In this document: piece after piece, positions 54,461-62,352 of the stretch
How the letters are laid out: the number at the start of each line of letters is the position of its first letter
How positions within the stretch are numbered: the stretch's first letter is position 1
Source of the DNA: Nesterenkonia cremea
Lineage (GTDB): Bacteria > Actinomycetota > Actinomycetes > Actinomycetales > Micrococcaceae
Assembly: GCF_014642675.1 (NCBI RefSeq)
Contig: NZ_BMIS01000006.1
Location: 124,001-188,000 of the forward strand
DNA: 64,000 nucleotides
Reading direction: 5' to 3'
Notes under the pieces: model-generated
What the model was told of the DNA's origin: nothing
The model's database searches: none
Seen by the model: the letters and a program-made list of their open reading frames with translations, nothing else
Position numbers and translations under genes: made by a program

Positions 54461-55495
54461 ATGCCCGCAACCACCACTTCCGAGGCTCTCGCGCCGCACC
54501 GCGGCCGCGCCGCCGGCATCCTCTCCGTGGCCGCAGCCTCCGCACTCGTCCTTTCCGCATGCGGCGAGGCCGAGGCAGGCGACAACGGTGCCGCCGGCTC
54601 CGGCGAGACCATCACCGTGGAGGACGACCACGGCAGCCACGAGGTCGACCTCGGCGCCGTCGAGTCCGTCGGCGCCTTCGACAACCGCACCTTCCGCCTC
54701 CTGGAGGACCTGGGTGTGGAGCTCTCCGTGGCACCGCGTGGGCTGATGCAGTCCCACGTCCACGAGACCTATGCCGAGGACGAGTCCATCCTGGACACCG
54801 GCAACCACCGCGAGCCCGACTTCGAGCAGCTCGCCGCCGCCGAGCCGGACCTGGTGATCACCGGTCAGCGCTACTCCCAGTACTACGACGAGATGGCTGA
54901 CCTCATGCCTGAGGACGGCGTCATCCTGAAGTGGGACGAGGGCACCTCGGACCCCACCACCTTCTTCGAGGGTCTGCGCGGGCAGGCCACCAACATCGGT
55001 GAGCTCTTCGAGGCCGAGGAGGAGGCTGAGGAGCTCATCGCTGAGCTCGACGAGGCCATCGAGCGCGTGGAGTCCGCCTACAACGGTGAGGACAGCGTGA
55101 TGGGCGTGGTCACCTCCGGCGGCGACATCAACTACGCCGGCCCCAACCAGGGCCGCGGCGTGGCTCCGGTCTTCCAGGAGTTCGACCTGGAGCCGGCCCT
55201 GGAGGTCGACGAGGAGACCACCGACCACGAGGGCGACGACATCTCCGTCGAGACCATCGCCGACTCCGACCCGGACTGGATCATCGTGCTGGACCGCGAC
55301 GGCATGACCCCGGATGACCCGGAGTACACCGAGGCCGATGAGCTGATCGCTGACTCCCCGGCGCTGCAGCAGACTGCCGCCATCGAGAACGATCAGGTCG
55401 TCTACATGCCGCAGAACATGTACATCACCGAGGACATCCAGGCCTACACCGAGTTCCTCAACGATTTCGCCGATGCCCTGGAGGGCGCTGAGTAA
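54461..55495 (+). CDS. Siderophore ABC transporter, substrate-binding lipoprotein
   Basis: The product is 344 residues. A lipoprotein signal ends in ALVLSACG. The binding domain has VEDDHGSHEVDLGAVESVGAFDNRTFRLLEDLG, PDLVITGQRYSQYYDEM, GRGVAPVFQEFDLEPAL and PDWIIVLDRDG. It most resembles the CeuE/FatB/YclQ group that binds catechol siderophores, by recall of family features. It is very acidic. GAGGAAGG lies close before the ATG. The permease and ATPase genes follow. Confidence 0.9.
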   Translation: MPATTTSEALAPHRGRAAGILSVAAASALVLSACGEAEAGDNGAAGSGETITVEDDHGSHEVDLGAVESVGAFDNRTFRLLEDLGVELSVAPRGLMQSHVHETYAEDESILDTGNHREPDFEQLAAAEPDLVITGQRYSQYYDEMADLMPEDGVILKWDEGTSDPTTFFEGLRGQATNIGELFEAEEEAEELIAELDEAIERVESAYNGEDSVMGVVTSGGDINYAGPNQGRGVAPVFQEFDLEPALEVDEETTDHEGDDISVETIADSDPDWIIVLDRDGMTPDDPEYTEADELIADSPALQQTAAIENDQVVYMPQNMYITEDIQAYTEFLNDFADALEGAE

Positions 55496-55523
55496 GGTTC
55501 AGCTTCACTCCCGCAGCGGCACC

Positions 55524-55560
55524 GTGATGGGCGATAGGACTTTGTCCTGTCGCCCATCAC
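55524..55560 (+). terminator. Hairpin between the binding-protein and permease genes
   Basis: A 17-bp stem (55524-55540 with 55544-55560), one G-U-type pair and a TTT loop. It lies inside the transport operon and could make the binding protein more abundant than the permeases. Confidence 0.75.
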
Positions 55561-55562
55561 CC

Positions 55563-55581
55563 TTAGGATTGCCTCACTGCC
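55563..55581 (+). promoter_or_regulatory. Possible second DtxR-like half-box
   Basis: TTAGGATTGCCTCACTGCC matches about 12 of 19 positions of the DtxR consensus, 45 bases before the first permease gene. Weak on its own. Confidence 0.3.
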
Positions 55582-55625
55582 TTTAGCACACTCGCCCCTT
55601 TTCTCACGCTGACGGAAGCGCCTCT

Positions 55626-56669
55626 ATGACCACCACCCTGCGTCAGGACGTCTCGCAGACCAGTCGAGACATCCTCGTGGAGGATCCGCGCACCCGCCGG
55701 CACCGTCGGCTCTGGACGCCGGCCTTCCTCCTGGCCGTCCTGATCACGCTGGGCCTGCTGGTGCTCTCCCTGATGGTCGGCCAGTTCGACGTCTTCGGCG
55801 GTGAGGACTGGGAGAACTTCTGGATGTTCGGCGTCACCCGCGTGCCGCGCACTGTGGCGCTGGTCCTGGCCGGAGCGGCCATGGCCATGTGTGGGGTCAT
55901 CATGCAGCTGCTGACCCAGAACCGCTTTGTGGAGCCCTCCACCATGGGCACCACCGAATGGGCCGGGCTCGGCCTCATCCTGGTCATGTGGCTCTACCCC
56001 TCGGCCACTCTGGGGGAGCGGATGATCGGCGCGGTGATCATGTCCTTCGTGGGGACCATGGTCTTCTTCGCCTTCCTGCGCCGGGTCTCGCTGAAGTCCA
56101 GCCTGATCGTGCCGATCATCGGCATCATGCTGGGTGCGGTGGTCTCCTCCTTCACCACCTATCTGGCGCTGATGACCGACCGCCTGCAGACCCTGGGCAT
56201 CTGGTTCCAGGGCTCCTTCACCGGCGTCGTCCAGGGGCGCTACGAGCTGCTGTGGATCGTGCTGGCGGTGACCATCGCCGTCTTCCTGGTGGCCGACCAG
56301 TTCACCGTTGCCGGCCTGGGCCGCGATATGGCCACCAACGTCGGCCTGAACTACGCTCTGGTGCTGTTCATGGGCACCGCCATGGTGGCTGTGGCCACCG
56401 GAGTCACCGCCACCGTCGTCGGGACTCTGCCCTTCCTCGGCCTGGTGGTCCCCAACATCGTGGCGCTCTTCCGCGGCGATGACCTGCGCACCAACCTCCC
56501 CTGGGTGGTGCTGGTGGGCATCTGCACGGTGACCATCTGCGATCTGATCGGCCGGACCATCATCGCTCCCTTCGAGATCCCGGTCGGCATGGTGCTCGGC
56601 CTGGTGGGCGGCGTCGTCTTCCTGGCCCTGCTGCTGCGCCAGCGCCGCAAGGGAGGGCTGGTCTCCTAG
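55626..56669 (+). CDS. Siderophore ABC transporter permease (FecCD family), first subunit
   Basis: The product is 347 residues with about nine hydrophobic segments. VTRVPRTVALVLAGAAMAMCGVIMQLLTQNRFVEPSTMGTTEWAGLG is the conserved FecCD start, and VGTLPFLGLVVPNIVALFRGDD is the ATPase-contact region. It resembles CeuB/YclN proteins. The stop overlaps the start of the second permease by one base. Confidence 0.93.
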   Translation: MTTTLRQDVSQTSRDILVEDPRTRRHRRLWTPAFLLAVLITLGLLVLSLMVGQFDVFGGEDWENFWMFGVTRVPRTVALVLAGAAMAMCGVIMQLLTQNRFVEPSTMGTTEWAGLGLILVMWLYPSATLGERMIGAVIMSFVGTMVFFAFLRRVSLKSSLIVPIIGIMLGAVVSSFTTYLALMTDRLQTLGIWFQGSFTGVVQGRYELLWIVLAVTIAVFLVADQFTVAGLGRDMATNVGLNYALVLFMGTAMVAVATGVTATVVGTLPFLGLVVPNIVALFRGDDLRTNLPWVVLVGICTVTICDLIGRTIIAPFEIPVGMVLGLVGGVVFLALLLRQRRKGGLVS

Positions 56670-57754
56670 TGTTCAAGCCTCGAGAGGGCGCGGTGAAGCG
56701 TCGCAGGACCGCGGCAGCGCCCGACGCCGATCCCTCGCCTGCCGCTGAGCGGCCCCGCCGCTCCGGGCCCATCACCGGGCCGAAGCATATGCGCCGCTAT
56801 GTGATCACCATGTCCGCACTGGTGATCACGGCGCTGGGACTGACCTTCGGCATCATGACCTGGGACAATCCGGCCGAGACCGGCTCCCGGCCGTGGTGGC
56901 TGATCGTGGATATGCGGCGGGACTCGCTGATCACCATCGGTGTGGTGGCGCTGTGCCATGCGGTCTCCACGGTGGCGTTCCAGACGGCGGTCAACAACCG
57001 CATCCTGACCCCCGGGATCATGGGCTTCGGCTCGCTGTACACGGCTATCCAGACCACGGCGGTGTTCCTGCTGGGTGCCGGCGGTGCGACCGCACTGGTC
57101 GGCGTCGGGCCCTTCCTGCTGCAGATGCTGGCGATGATGGTGCTGGCCACGCTGCTCTACACCTGGCTGCTGAGCGGGAGGTTCTCCAACATCCACATCA
57201 TGCTGCTGGTGGGGGTGGTCATCGGCGGTGTGCTCGGCTCGCTGTCGAACTTCATGCAGCGGATCCTGACGCCCTCGGAGTTCGACGTGCTGACCGCGCG
57301 GCTCTTCGGCAACATCTCCAACGCCCGGGCCGACTACCTGCCCTATGCCATCCCTATGGTGATCGCCGCCGTCGCGCTGATCTGGCTGCGGGCCAATACG
57401 CTCAACACCATCGCGCTGGGCAGGACCACTGCGCAGAACCTGGGGCTGAACTATAAGCGCGAGCTGATCATCGTCATGGCGCTGGTCTCGCTGCTGGTGG
57501 CCGTGGCCACTGCGCTGGTGGGGCCGATGATGTTCCTCGGCTTCCTCGCCGCCACGCTGGCCTATCAGTTCGGCGACACCTACTCCCACCGCATGCTCTT
57601 CCCCATGGCGGTGCTCTTCGCCTACACCATCCTGGCCGCCAGCTACTTCATCCTCCGCCACATCTGGGACGCCGGGGGAGCGGTCACTGTGATCGTGGAG
57701 CTGATCGGCGGGCTGGTCTTCCTGATCGTTCTGATGAGAAAGGGACGCCTGTGA
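56669..57754 (+). CDS. Siderophore ABC transporter permease (FecCD family), second subunit
   Basis: The product is 361 residues. A charged N-terminal tail of about 45 residues (RRRTAAAPDADPSPAAERPRR) precedes the first membrane segment. NRILTPGIMGFGSLYTAIQTTAVFLLG and GLNYKRELIIVMALVSLLVAVATALVGPMMFLGFLAATLAYQ are FecCD features of the CeuC/YclO type. The start is GTG, overlapping the first permease by one base. It overlaps the ATPase gene by four bases. Confidence 0.93.
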   Translation: MFKPREGAVKRRRTAAAPDADPSPAAERPRRSGPITGPKHMRRYVITMSALVITALGLTFGIMTWDNPAETGSRPWWLIVDMRRDSLITIGVVALCHAVSTVAFQTAVNNRILTPGIMGFGSLYTAIQTTAVFLLGAGGATALVGVGPFLLQMLAMMVLATLLYTWLLSGRFSNIHIMLLVGVVIGGVLGSLSNFMQRILTPSEFDVLTARLFGNISNARADYLPYAIPMVIAAVALIWLRANTLNTIALGRTTAQNLGLNYKRELIIVMALVSLLVAVATALVGPMMFLGFLAATLAYQFGDTYSHRMLFPMAVLFAYTILAASYFILRHIWDAGGAVTVIVELIGGLVFLIVLMRKGRL

Positions 57755-58509
57755 GCATCACACTGACCGACGTCGCCAAGGACTACTCCTCCAGCGTCAA
57801 GATCGGGCCGGTCACCACCGAGATCCAGTCCGGAGGCGTGACCGCGCTGGTGGGCCCCAACGGCGCCGGCAAGTCTACGATCCTCACGATGATCGGGCGG
57901 CTGCTGGACATCGACACCGGCGAGATCACCGTGGCCGGCCACGACGTGGTCAACACGCCTTCGAAGACCATCGCCAAGATCCTCTCGGTGCTGCGCCAGG
58001 AGAACCACTTCGTCACCCGGCTGACCGTGCGCCAGCTGGTGGGCTTCGGGCGGTTCCCGCATTCGAAGGGCCGGCTGACCATCGGAGACGAGAAGTACAT
58101 CTCCGAGGCCATCGACTTCCTGAACCTCACCGATCTGGAGGACCGCTACCTGGACCAGCTCTCCGGCGGGCAGCGCCAGCGCGCCTATGTGGCTATGGTG
58201 CTGGCGCAGAACACCGACTACGTGCTGCTGGATGAGCCGCTGAACAACTTGGACATGCAGCATGCGGTCCAGATGATGAAGCAGCTGCGCCGGGCCGCCG
58301 ACGAGCTGGGCCGCACAGTGGTGATCGTGCTGCACGACATCAACTTCGCCGCCCACTACTCGGACAAGATCCTGGCGATGAAGGACGGCCAGGTCATCGA
58401 GCACGGCACCCCGCGGGAGATCATGCGCGACGACGTGCTCACCAGCATCTTCAACACTGACATCCAGGTGATCGAGGGCCCCAACGGCCCGCTGGCCGTG
58501 TACTACTGA
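57751..58509 (+). CDS. Siderophore ABC transporter ATP-binding protein
   Basis: The 252-residue ATPase has Walker A GPNGAGKSTIL (about residues 36-46), the signature QLSGGQRQRAYVAMVLAQ, Walker B DYVLLDEPLNNLD and the switch His in VIVLHDINFAA. It fits CeuD/YclP ATPases. It completes a four-gene importer for a ferric, probably catechol, siderophore. The start is GTG. Confidence 0.95.
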   Translation: MSITLTDVAKDYSSSVKIGPVTTEIQSGGVTALVGPNGAGKSTILTMIGRLLDIDTGEITVAGHDVVNTPSKTIAKILSVLRQENHFVTRLTVRQLVGFGRFPHSKGRLTIGDEKYISEAIDFLNLTDLEDRYLDQLSGGQRQRAYVAMVLAQNTDYVLLDEPLNNLDMQHAVQMMKQLRRAADELGRTVVIVLHDINFAAHYSDKILAMKDGQVIEHGTPREIMRDDVLTSIFNTDIQVIEGPNGPLAVYY

Positions 58510-58560
58510 GGGATGCTCAGTCGGAGGTGAGGGGCCGGCGCTGTGCGGGTGGCAACATCT

Positions 58561-58574
58561 GGCAACCGGTTGCC
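58561..58574 (+). promoter_or_regulatory. Perfect 14-bp palindrome of LacI-operator type
   Basis: GGCAACCGGTTGCC has the ACCGGT centre common in LacI-family gluconate-type operators. It lies 27 bases upstream of the eda relic. Confidence 0.45.
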
Positions 58575-58601
58575 GGTGTGTGGGGTTCGCACCAGGATGT
58601 G

Positions 58602-58871
58602 ATGGTGACCACTGATATCGCTCAGAACCCGGACCGACTCTTTCCTGCAGATCCTGCCCAGCGTGAGGTCGCTCGGCGGCTCTATGCACCGGTGCCGGAC
58701 GTGGTGTTCTGTCCCACCGGCGGGATCAGCGCAGCCAATGCTCCCGACTACCTGGGACTGAGCAATGTGGCCTGCGTGGGCGGAAGCTGGCTTACCCCCA
58801 TGGACGCTGTGGCGGCAGGGGGCTGCGGCGAGATCACCCGCCGCGCTCGCGAGGCAGCTGCGCTGGCCTGA
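58602..58871 (+). pseudogene. eda: KDPG aldolase (eda) relic, internally deleted
   Basis: The readable frame gives MVTTDIAQNPDRLFPADPAQ, then RRLYAPVPDVVFCPTGGISAANAPDYLGLSNVACVGGSWLTP and a helical end. From FPADPA onward it matches the last third of 2-keto-3-deoxy-6-phosphogluconate aldolase. The first dozen residues look like the normal Eda N-terminus. About 110-120 residues in between, with the catalytic Glu and Lys, are missing. A single in-frame deletion explains this. The product, if made, would be inactive. Confidence 0.75.
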
Positions 58872-58926
58872 TCCGGGCCACACCGATCTGCGCTGGATCG
58901 AGCAGCGCTGGGCTGGCGAATCTGCA

Positions 58927-58961
58927 ATTGCACCCGTCTCACTGTTTGAGACGGGTGCAAT
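58927..58961 (+). terminator. Terminator hairpin after the eda relic
   Basis: A perfect 15-bp stem (58927-58941 with 58947-58961), five-base loop, followed by CTTCCT. Confidence 0.8.
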
Positions 58962-59066
58962 CTTCCTGCAGGATTCCGGGAAAGTGGTTTTACGATCTTT
59001 GAGTCTGCACGCCGGGGAGCGTGCGATTCGCCCAGAAACTTTCCTCTTTGGAGAACTGAGAGTCCC

Positions 59067-60527
59067 ATGTCAACCACAGTCGACCCGGCAACCCAGCCGG
59101 AACCGAACAGCGCCGATCCCAACGCCGGCGACCAGATCGCCGATGAGAATCTGACGGTCCCGCGCCGACGGATCATCGGTGCCTCGCTCATCGGCACCAC
59201 GATCGAGTTCTACGACTTCTACATCTTCGCCACCGCCGCAGCCTCCATATTCCCGCTGCTGTTCTTCTACGGCGACGACGATGACCTGAGTCGCTCGCTG
59301 CTGCTGGCGATGACCACCTTCGGTGTGGCCTTCGTGGCCCGCCCGCTGGGTGCGGTGATCTTCGGCCATTACGGCGACAAGATCGGGCGCAAGGTCACCC
59401 TGGTCGGTGCGCTGCTGGTCATGGGACTGGCCACTGTGCTCATCGGCTTCCTGCCCACGGTTCACCAGATCGGCATCTGGGCGCCGGCCATGCTGACCGT
59501 CCTGCGATTCTGTCAGGGCCTGGGCCTCGGTGGCGAATGGTCCGGCGCGGCACTGCTCGCCTCTGAGACCGCCCGTCCGGGCAAGCGCGCCCAGGCGGCC
59601 ATGTGGCCCCAGCTGGGCGCTCCCTTCGGCTTCATCCTGGCCAACGGCCTCTTCCTGATCCTGGCAGTGTCCTTCGGCTTCAACCTGGCCGACGTCTCCG
59701 AGATGCCGGTGGGCGAGGCTCTGGAGCACCCCTTCCTGGTGTGGGGTTGGCGCATTCCGTTCATCGCCTCCATCCTGATGATCCTGGTGGGCCTCTACGT
59801 CCGTCTGCGGATTGAGGAGACACCGGTCTTCGCCAAGGCGCTGAAGAACAAGGAGAAGGTCAAGGCGCCCATCGGTGAGGTCTTCCGCAAGAACTGGTAG
59901 GAGATCATCCTCGGCACCTTCATCATGCTGGCCACCTACGGCCTCTTCTACATCATGACCACCTGGATCGCCACGTATGTGGTCCAGCCCGAGGCTGTGG
60001 GCTCGCTGAACTACGATTACCAGACGTTCCTGCTGCTGCAGGTCATCTCCATCGTCTTCTTCGCCGCTTGCATCCCGGTGGCAGGCCGCCTGGCCGACGC
60101 CTTCGGCCGCAAGAAGATGCTGATGACGGTCACCGCTGGCATCATGGTCTTCGGTCTGAGCTTCGGCTGGTTCATCGGCGCCGATCAGCTGGGCACCGGT
60201 GCTGACCTCAACGTCTGGCAGCTCTTCGCCTTCCTCTGCGTGGGCATGGCCCTGATGGGCCTGACCTTCGGCCCCATGTCGGCCTACCTGCCGGAGCTCT
60301 TCCCCACGAACACCCGCTACACCGGCTCCGGCGTCGCCTACAATCTCTCTTCCATCCTGGGCGCGGCGCTGACCCCCTTCGCCGCCACCTGGTTGGTGCA
60401 GAGCTTCGGAGTCCACGCAGTCGGTTTCTACCTGGTCTTCCTGGCCGCCCTGACCATGGTCAGCCTGGTCCTCTCCCCGGAGACCTCCAAGAAGTCCCTC
60501 TATACCGAGGAGAAGCAGGAGAGCTGA
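59067..60527 (+). pseudogene. MHS-family MFS transporter interrupted by an in-frame TAG
   Basis: One continuous frame of 486 codons encodes a metabolite:H+ symporter of the MHS group: GTTIEFYDFYIFATAAASIFPLLFF, RPLGAVIFGHYGDKIGRK, GLGLGGEWSGAALLASE, then VAGRLADAFGRKKMLM-type and AYLPELFPTNTRYTGSGVAYN motifs. It is broken by one amber codon at 59898-59900 (after FRKNW), between transmembrane segments 6 and 7. Both sides read perfectly, so the change is recent, a sequencing error, or a readthrough site. Substrate unknown (relatives take osmolytes or carboxylates). Without readthrough two fragments of 277 and about 209 residues result. Confidence 0.85.
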
Positions 60528-60540
60528 TCCTCCAGGTTCC

Positions 60541-60610
60541 CGACGATGGCGGCCCCTCACCGTGCAGCTGTGACCTGATCACAGCGGCGGTTGAGGGGCC
60601 GCCGTCGTCG
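60541..60610 (+). terminator. Bidirectional terminator between the MFS gene and the LuxR gene
   Basis: A 19-bp stem with one G-U-type pair (60541-60559 with 60592-60610) and an inner GCTGTGA/TCACAGC helix, between convergent genes. Confidence 0.85.
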
Positions 60611-60663
60611 TTCCCGGGGATCTCCAACCGGGGGAGAGTGGGGACAGTGGGGGACTCCAGCCC

Positions 60664-61512
60664 TCAGTGCATGAGGGAGATGAGCTCTGCGCGGTTCCGG
60701 GCTCCGGCCTTCTTCAGCAGCTTGGAGATGTGAAACTTCACCGTGTGCTCGGTGATCCCCAGGGTCCGGGCGATCTCCGCGTTGCGGGCCCCTCGGGCCA
60801 GCTCGTTGAGCACCTCCTGCTCGCGGCCGCTGACCTCCGGCAGGCCCTCCAGCGGTGCGGGCGCGCTCACCGGATCCAGCGGGATGCTGATGCTCATCTC
60901 CGTACCCCACCCGGGGGTGGAGCTCACCGTCATCTGCCCGTCCAGCGCGGTGACATGCTCGCTGACCGGGCGCAGGGCGTCGTCGTGGGGCTGGGTCTCG
61001 CCGCGGCCGTCGTCGCGGATGTTGATCAGCAGGTTCAGCCCGTCGCAGTCCCAGTGCACCCGGGAGCGCTGCGCCTCGGCGGCGTTGGCCAGCATCAGCA
61101 GCACATTGCGCACGATCGCCCGCGCCGCATGTGCCACATCTCCGGGCAGGGCGCGTCCGTTGGTCGGGGGCTCCACGAACTCCACGTCCAGCTTCCCGAA
61201 CCGCACCAGCGGCTGCACATCCTCCTTCAGTCGGGAGAAGGCGCCCGCCACCGGCTCCAAGGCATCCAGGTGGTCATCGGTGGCGGTCCGCAGCCGCACC
61301 AGCGCGGTGGCGGCGATCTGTGTGGCGGTCTCGCGGGCGCCGCGGTCATCCATGCTGGAGGAGCGCAGCACCGAGATCACCGACTCCAGGGTCACGGCAT
61401 AGCGGTCGGCCTGCTCGCTCAGCAACCGGGCTTGGTTGGCCCGCTGGGCCCGGGTGCGGCTGTCGGCGCAGGTCTCGGAAGTGGTCTCGGAGATGGTCTC
61501 GGTGTCGGTCAC
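60664..61512 (-). CDS. LuxR-type regulator with histidine-kinase-like ATPase domain
   Basis: The product is 282 residues. Residues 25-110 are helical. Residues 120-210 form a GHKL-type ATP-binding fold: N-box-like VRNVLLMLANAAEA, NIRDDGRGET (G1) and TPGWGTEMSISIPL (G2). Residues 220-282 are a LuxR helix-turn-helix: VSGREQEVLNELARGARNAEIARTLGITEHTVKFHISKLLKKAGARNRAELISL. No receiver domain and no phospho-His box are visible. It therefore couples a kinase-like ATPase directly to DNA binding. TAGGAT (61524-61519) ends six bases before the GTG, suggesting a leaderless mRNA. Confidence 0.88.
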   Translation of the reverse strand: MTDTETISETTSETCADSRTRAQRANQARLLSEQADRYAVTLESVISVLRSSSMDDRGARETATQIAATALVRLRTATDDHLDALEPVAGAFSRLKEDVQPLVRFGKLDVEFVEPPTNGRALPGDVAHAARAIVRNVLLMLANAAEAQRSRVHWDCDGLNLLINIRDDGRGETQPHDDALRPVSEHVTALDGQMTVSSTPGWGTEMSISIPLDPVSAPAPLEGLPEVSGREQEVLNELARGARNAEIARTLGITEHTVKFHISKLLKKAGARNRAELISLMH

Positions 61513-61601
61513 GGGAGCATCCTAGCTCAGCTGGACTGCCCTTTCGACTAGCGCAGTCCCTTCGGCTAGCCCATCCCTTTCAGCCGGCAGAGCTCCTTCG
61601 G

Positions 61602-62270
61602 TCAGCCCGCGGCGTCGAGCCCCATCTGCCAGAAGGCGCTCTCCATCCGCGTCGCGGTGGAGAACACCCGGGTCAGCTCGGGCAGCCGCGCCTCGGTATA
61701 GCTGCGTCGCCCCAGCGACTCGATCTGCTCCACTGCCGCGCGGGCAGCACTCTGATACTCCTCAGAGGCGTACTCACTGATCCATTCGGCGTAGGGGTGC
61801 TCCGGATTCGCCTCCACCGCCGGGGCCAGCCACTGGGCGATCTCGGCATAGCCGATCACACAGGGCGCCAGCGCCACGTGGAGGTCCAGGAGGTCCCCGC
61901 TCATGCCGGCGTCGAGGACAAACCGCGTATAGGCCACTGTGGACTGGTGCTCCTCCGCGGCCTCCAGATCCTCGGGGCTCAGGCCCCACCGGGCGCAGAG
62001 CCGCACATGCAGGTCGGTCTCGGAGACGATGGCGGCCAGCCCGTCCTGGGCGGCGCGGATATCGGCGAACTCCCGGCTCTTATAGGCCGCCAGCGCATAG
62101 GCGCGTGAGAACTGGATCAGGAACAGGTAGTCCTGGATCAGGTACTCGCGGAAGGCGGCCTCGGGCAGGGATCCGTGCCCCATCTGCCGCAGAAACTCAT
62201 GGCGGGTGTAGTCCTGCCAGTGGTCGGCGGCCTGGGACTTCAACAGGTCGAACAGCGGGAGCTCGGTCAT
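61602..62270 (-). CDS. tenA: Thiaminase II (TenA)
   Basis: TenA hydrolyses thiamine breakdown products so that the pyrimidine can be salvaged. The 222-residue helical protein shows HEFLRQMGHGSLPEAAFREYLIQDYLFLIQFSRAYALAAYKS, FVLDAGMSGDLLDLHVALAPCVIGYAEIA and YAEWISEYASEEYQ. The Cys of the active site is in ALAPCVIGY. TAGCCT (62282-62277) ends six bases before the ATG, suggesting a leaderless mRNA. No TPP riboswitch is visible upstream. Confidence 0.94.
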   Translation of the reverse strand: MTELPLFDLLKSQAADHWQDYTRHEFLRQMGHGSLPEAAFREYLIQDYLFLIQFSRAYALAAYKSREFADIRAAQDGLAAIVSETDLHVRLCARWGLSPEDLEAAEEHQSTVAYTRFVLDAGMSGDLLDLHVALAPCVIGYAEIAQWLAPAVEANPEHPYAEWISEYASEEYQSAARAAVEQIESLGRRSYTEARLPELTRVFSTATRMESAFWQMGLDAAG

Positions 62271-62352
62271 GCTCCCAGGCTAGTCGCTGACGACGCCCGC
62301 CGTTTCAGCCCCGGCCCGACGCCGGCGGCTCCCGACGCCGCTCAGCTTCGGC

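Noticed and set aside
59898..59900. TAG read as pyrrolysine or other recoded amino acid
   Set aside because: No downstream recoding hairpin close to the codon was seen, and MFS transporters have no known special residue there. A nonsense mutation or error is simpler.
62283..62352. Terminator between tenA and the carboxylase gene
   Set aside because: GC-rich short repeats are present but no consistent stem could be drawn.
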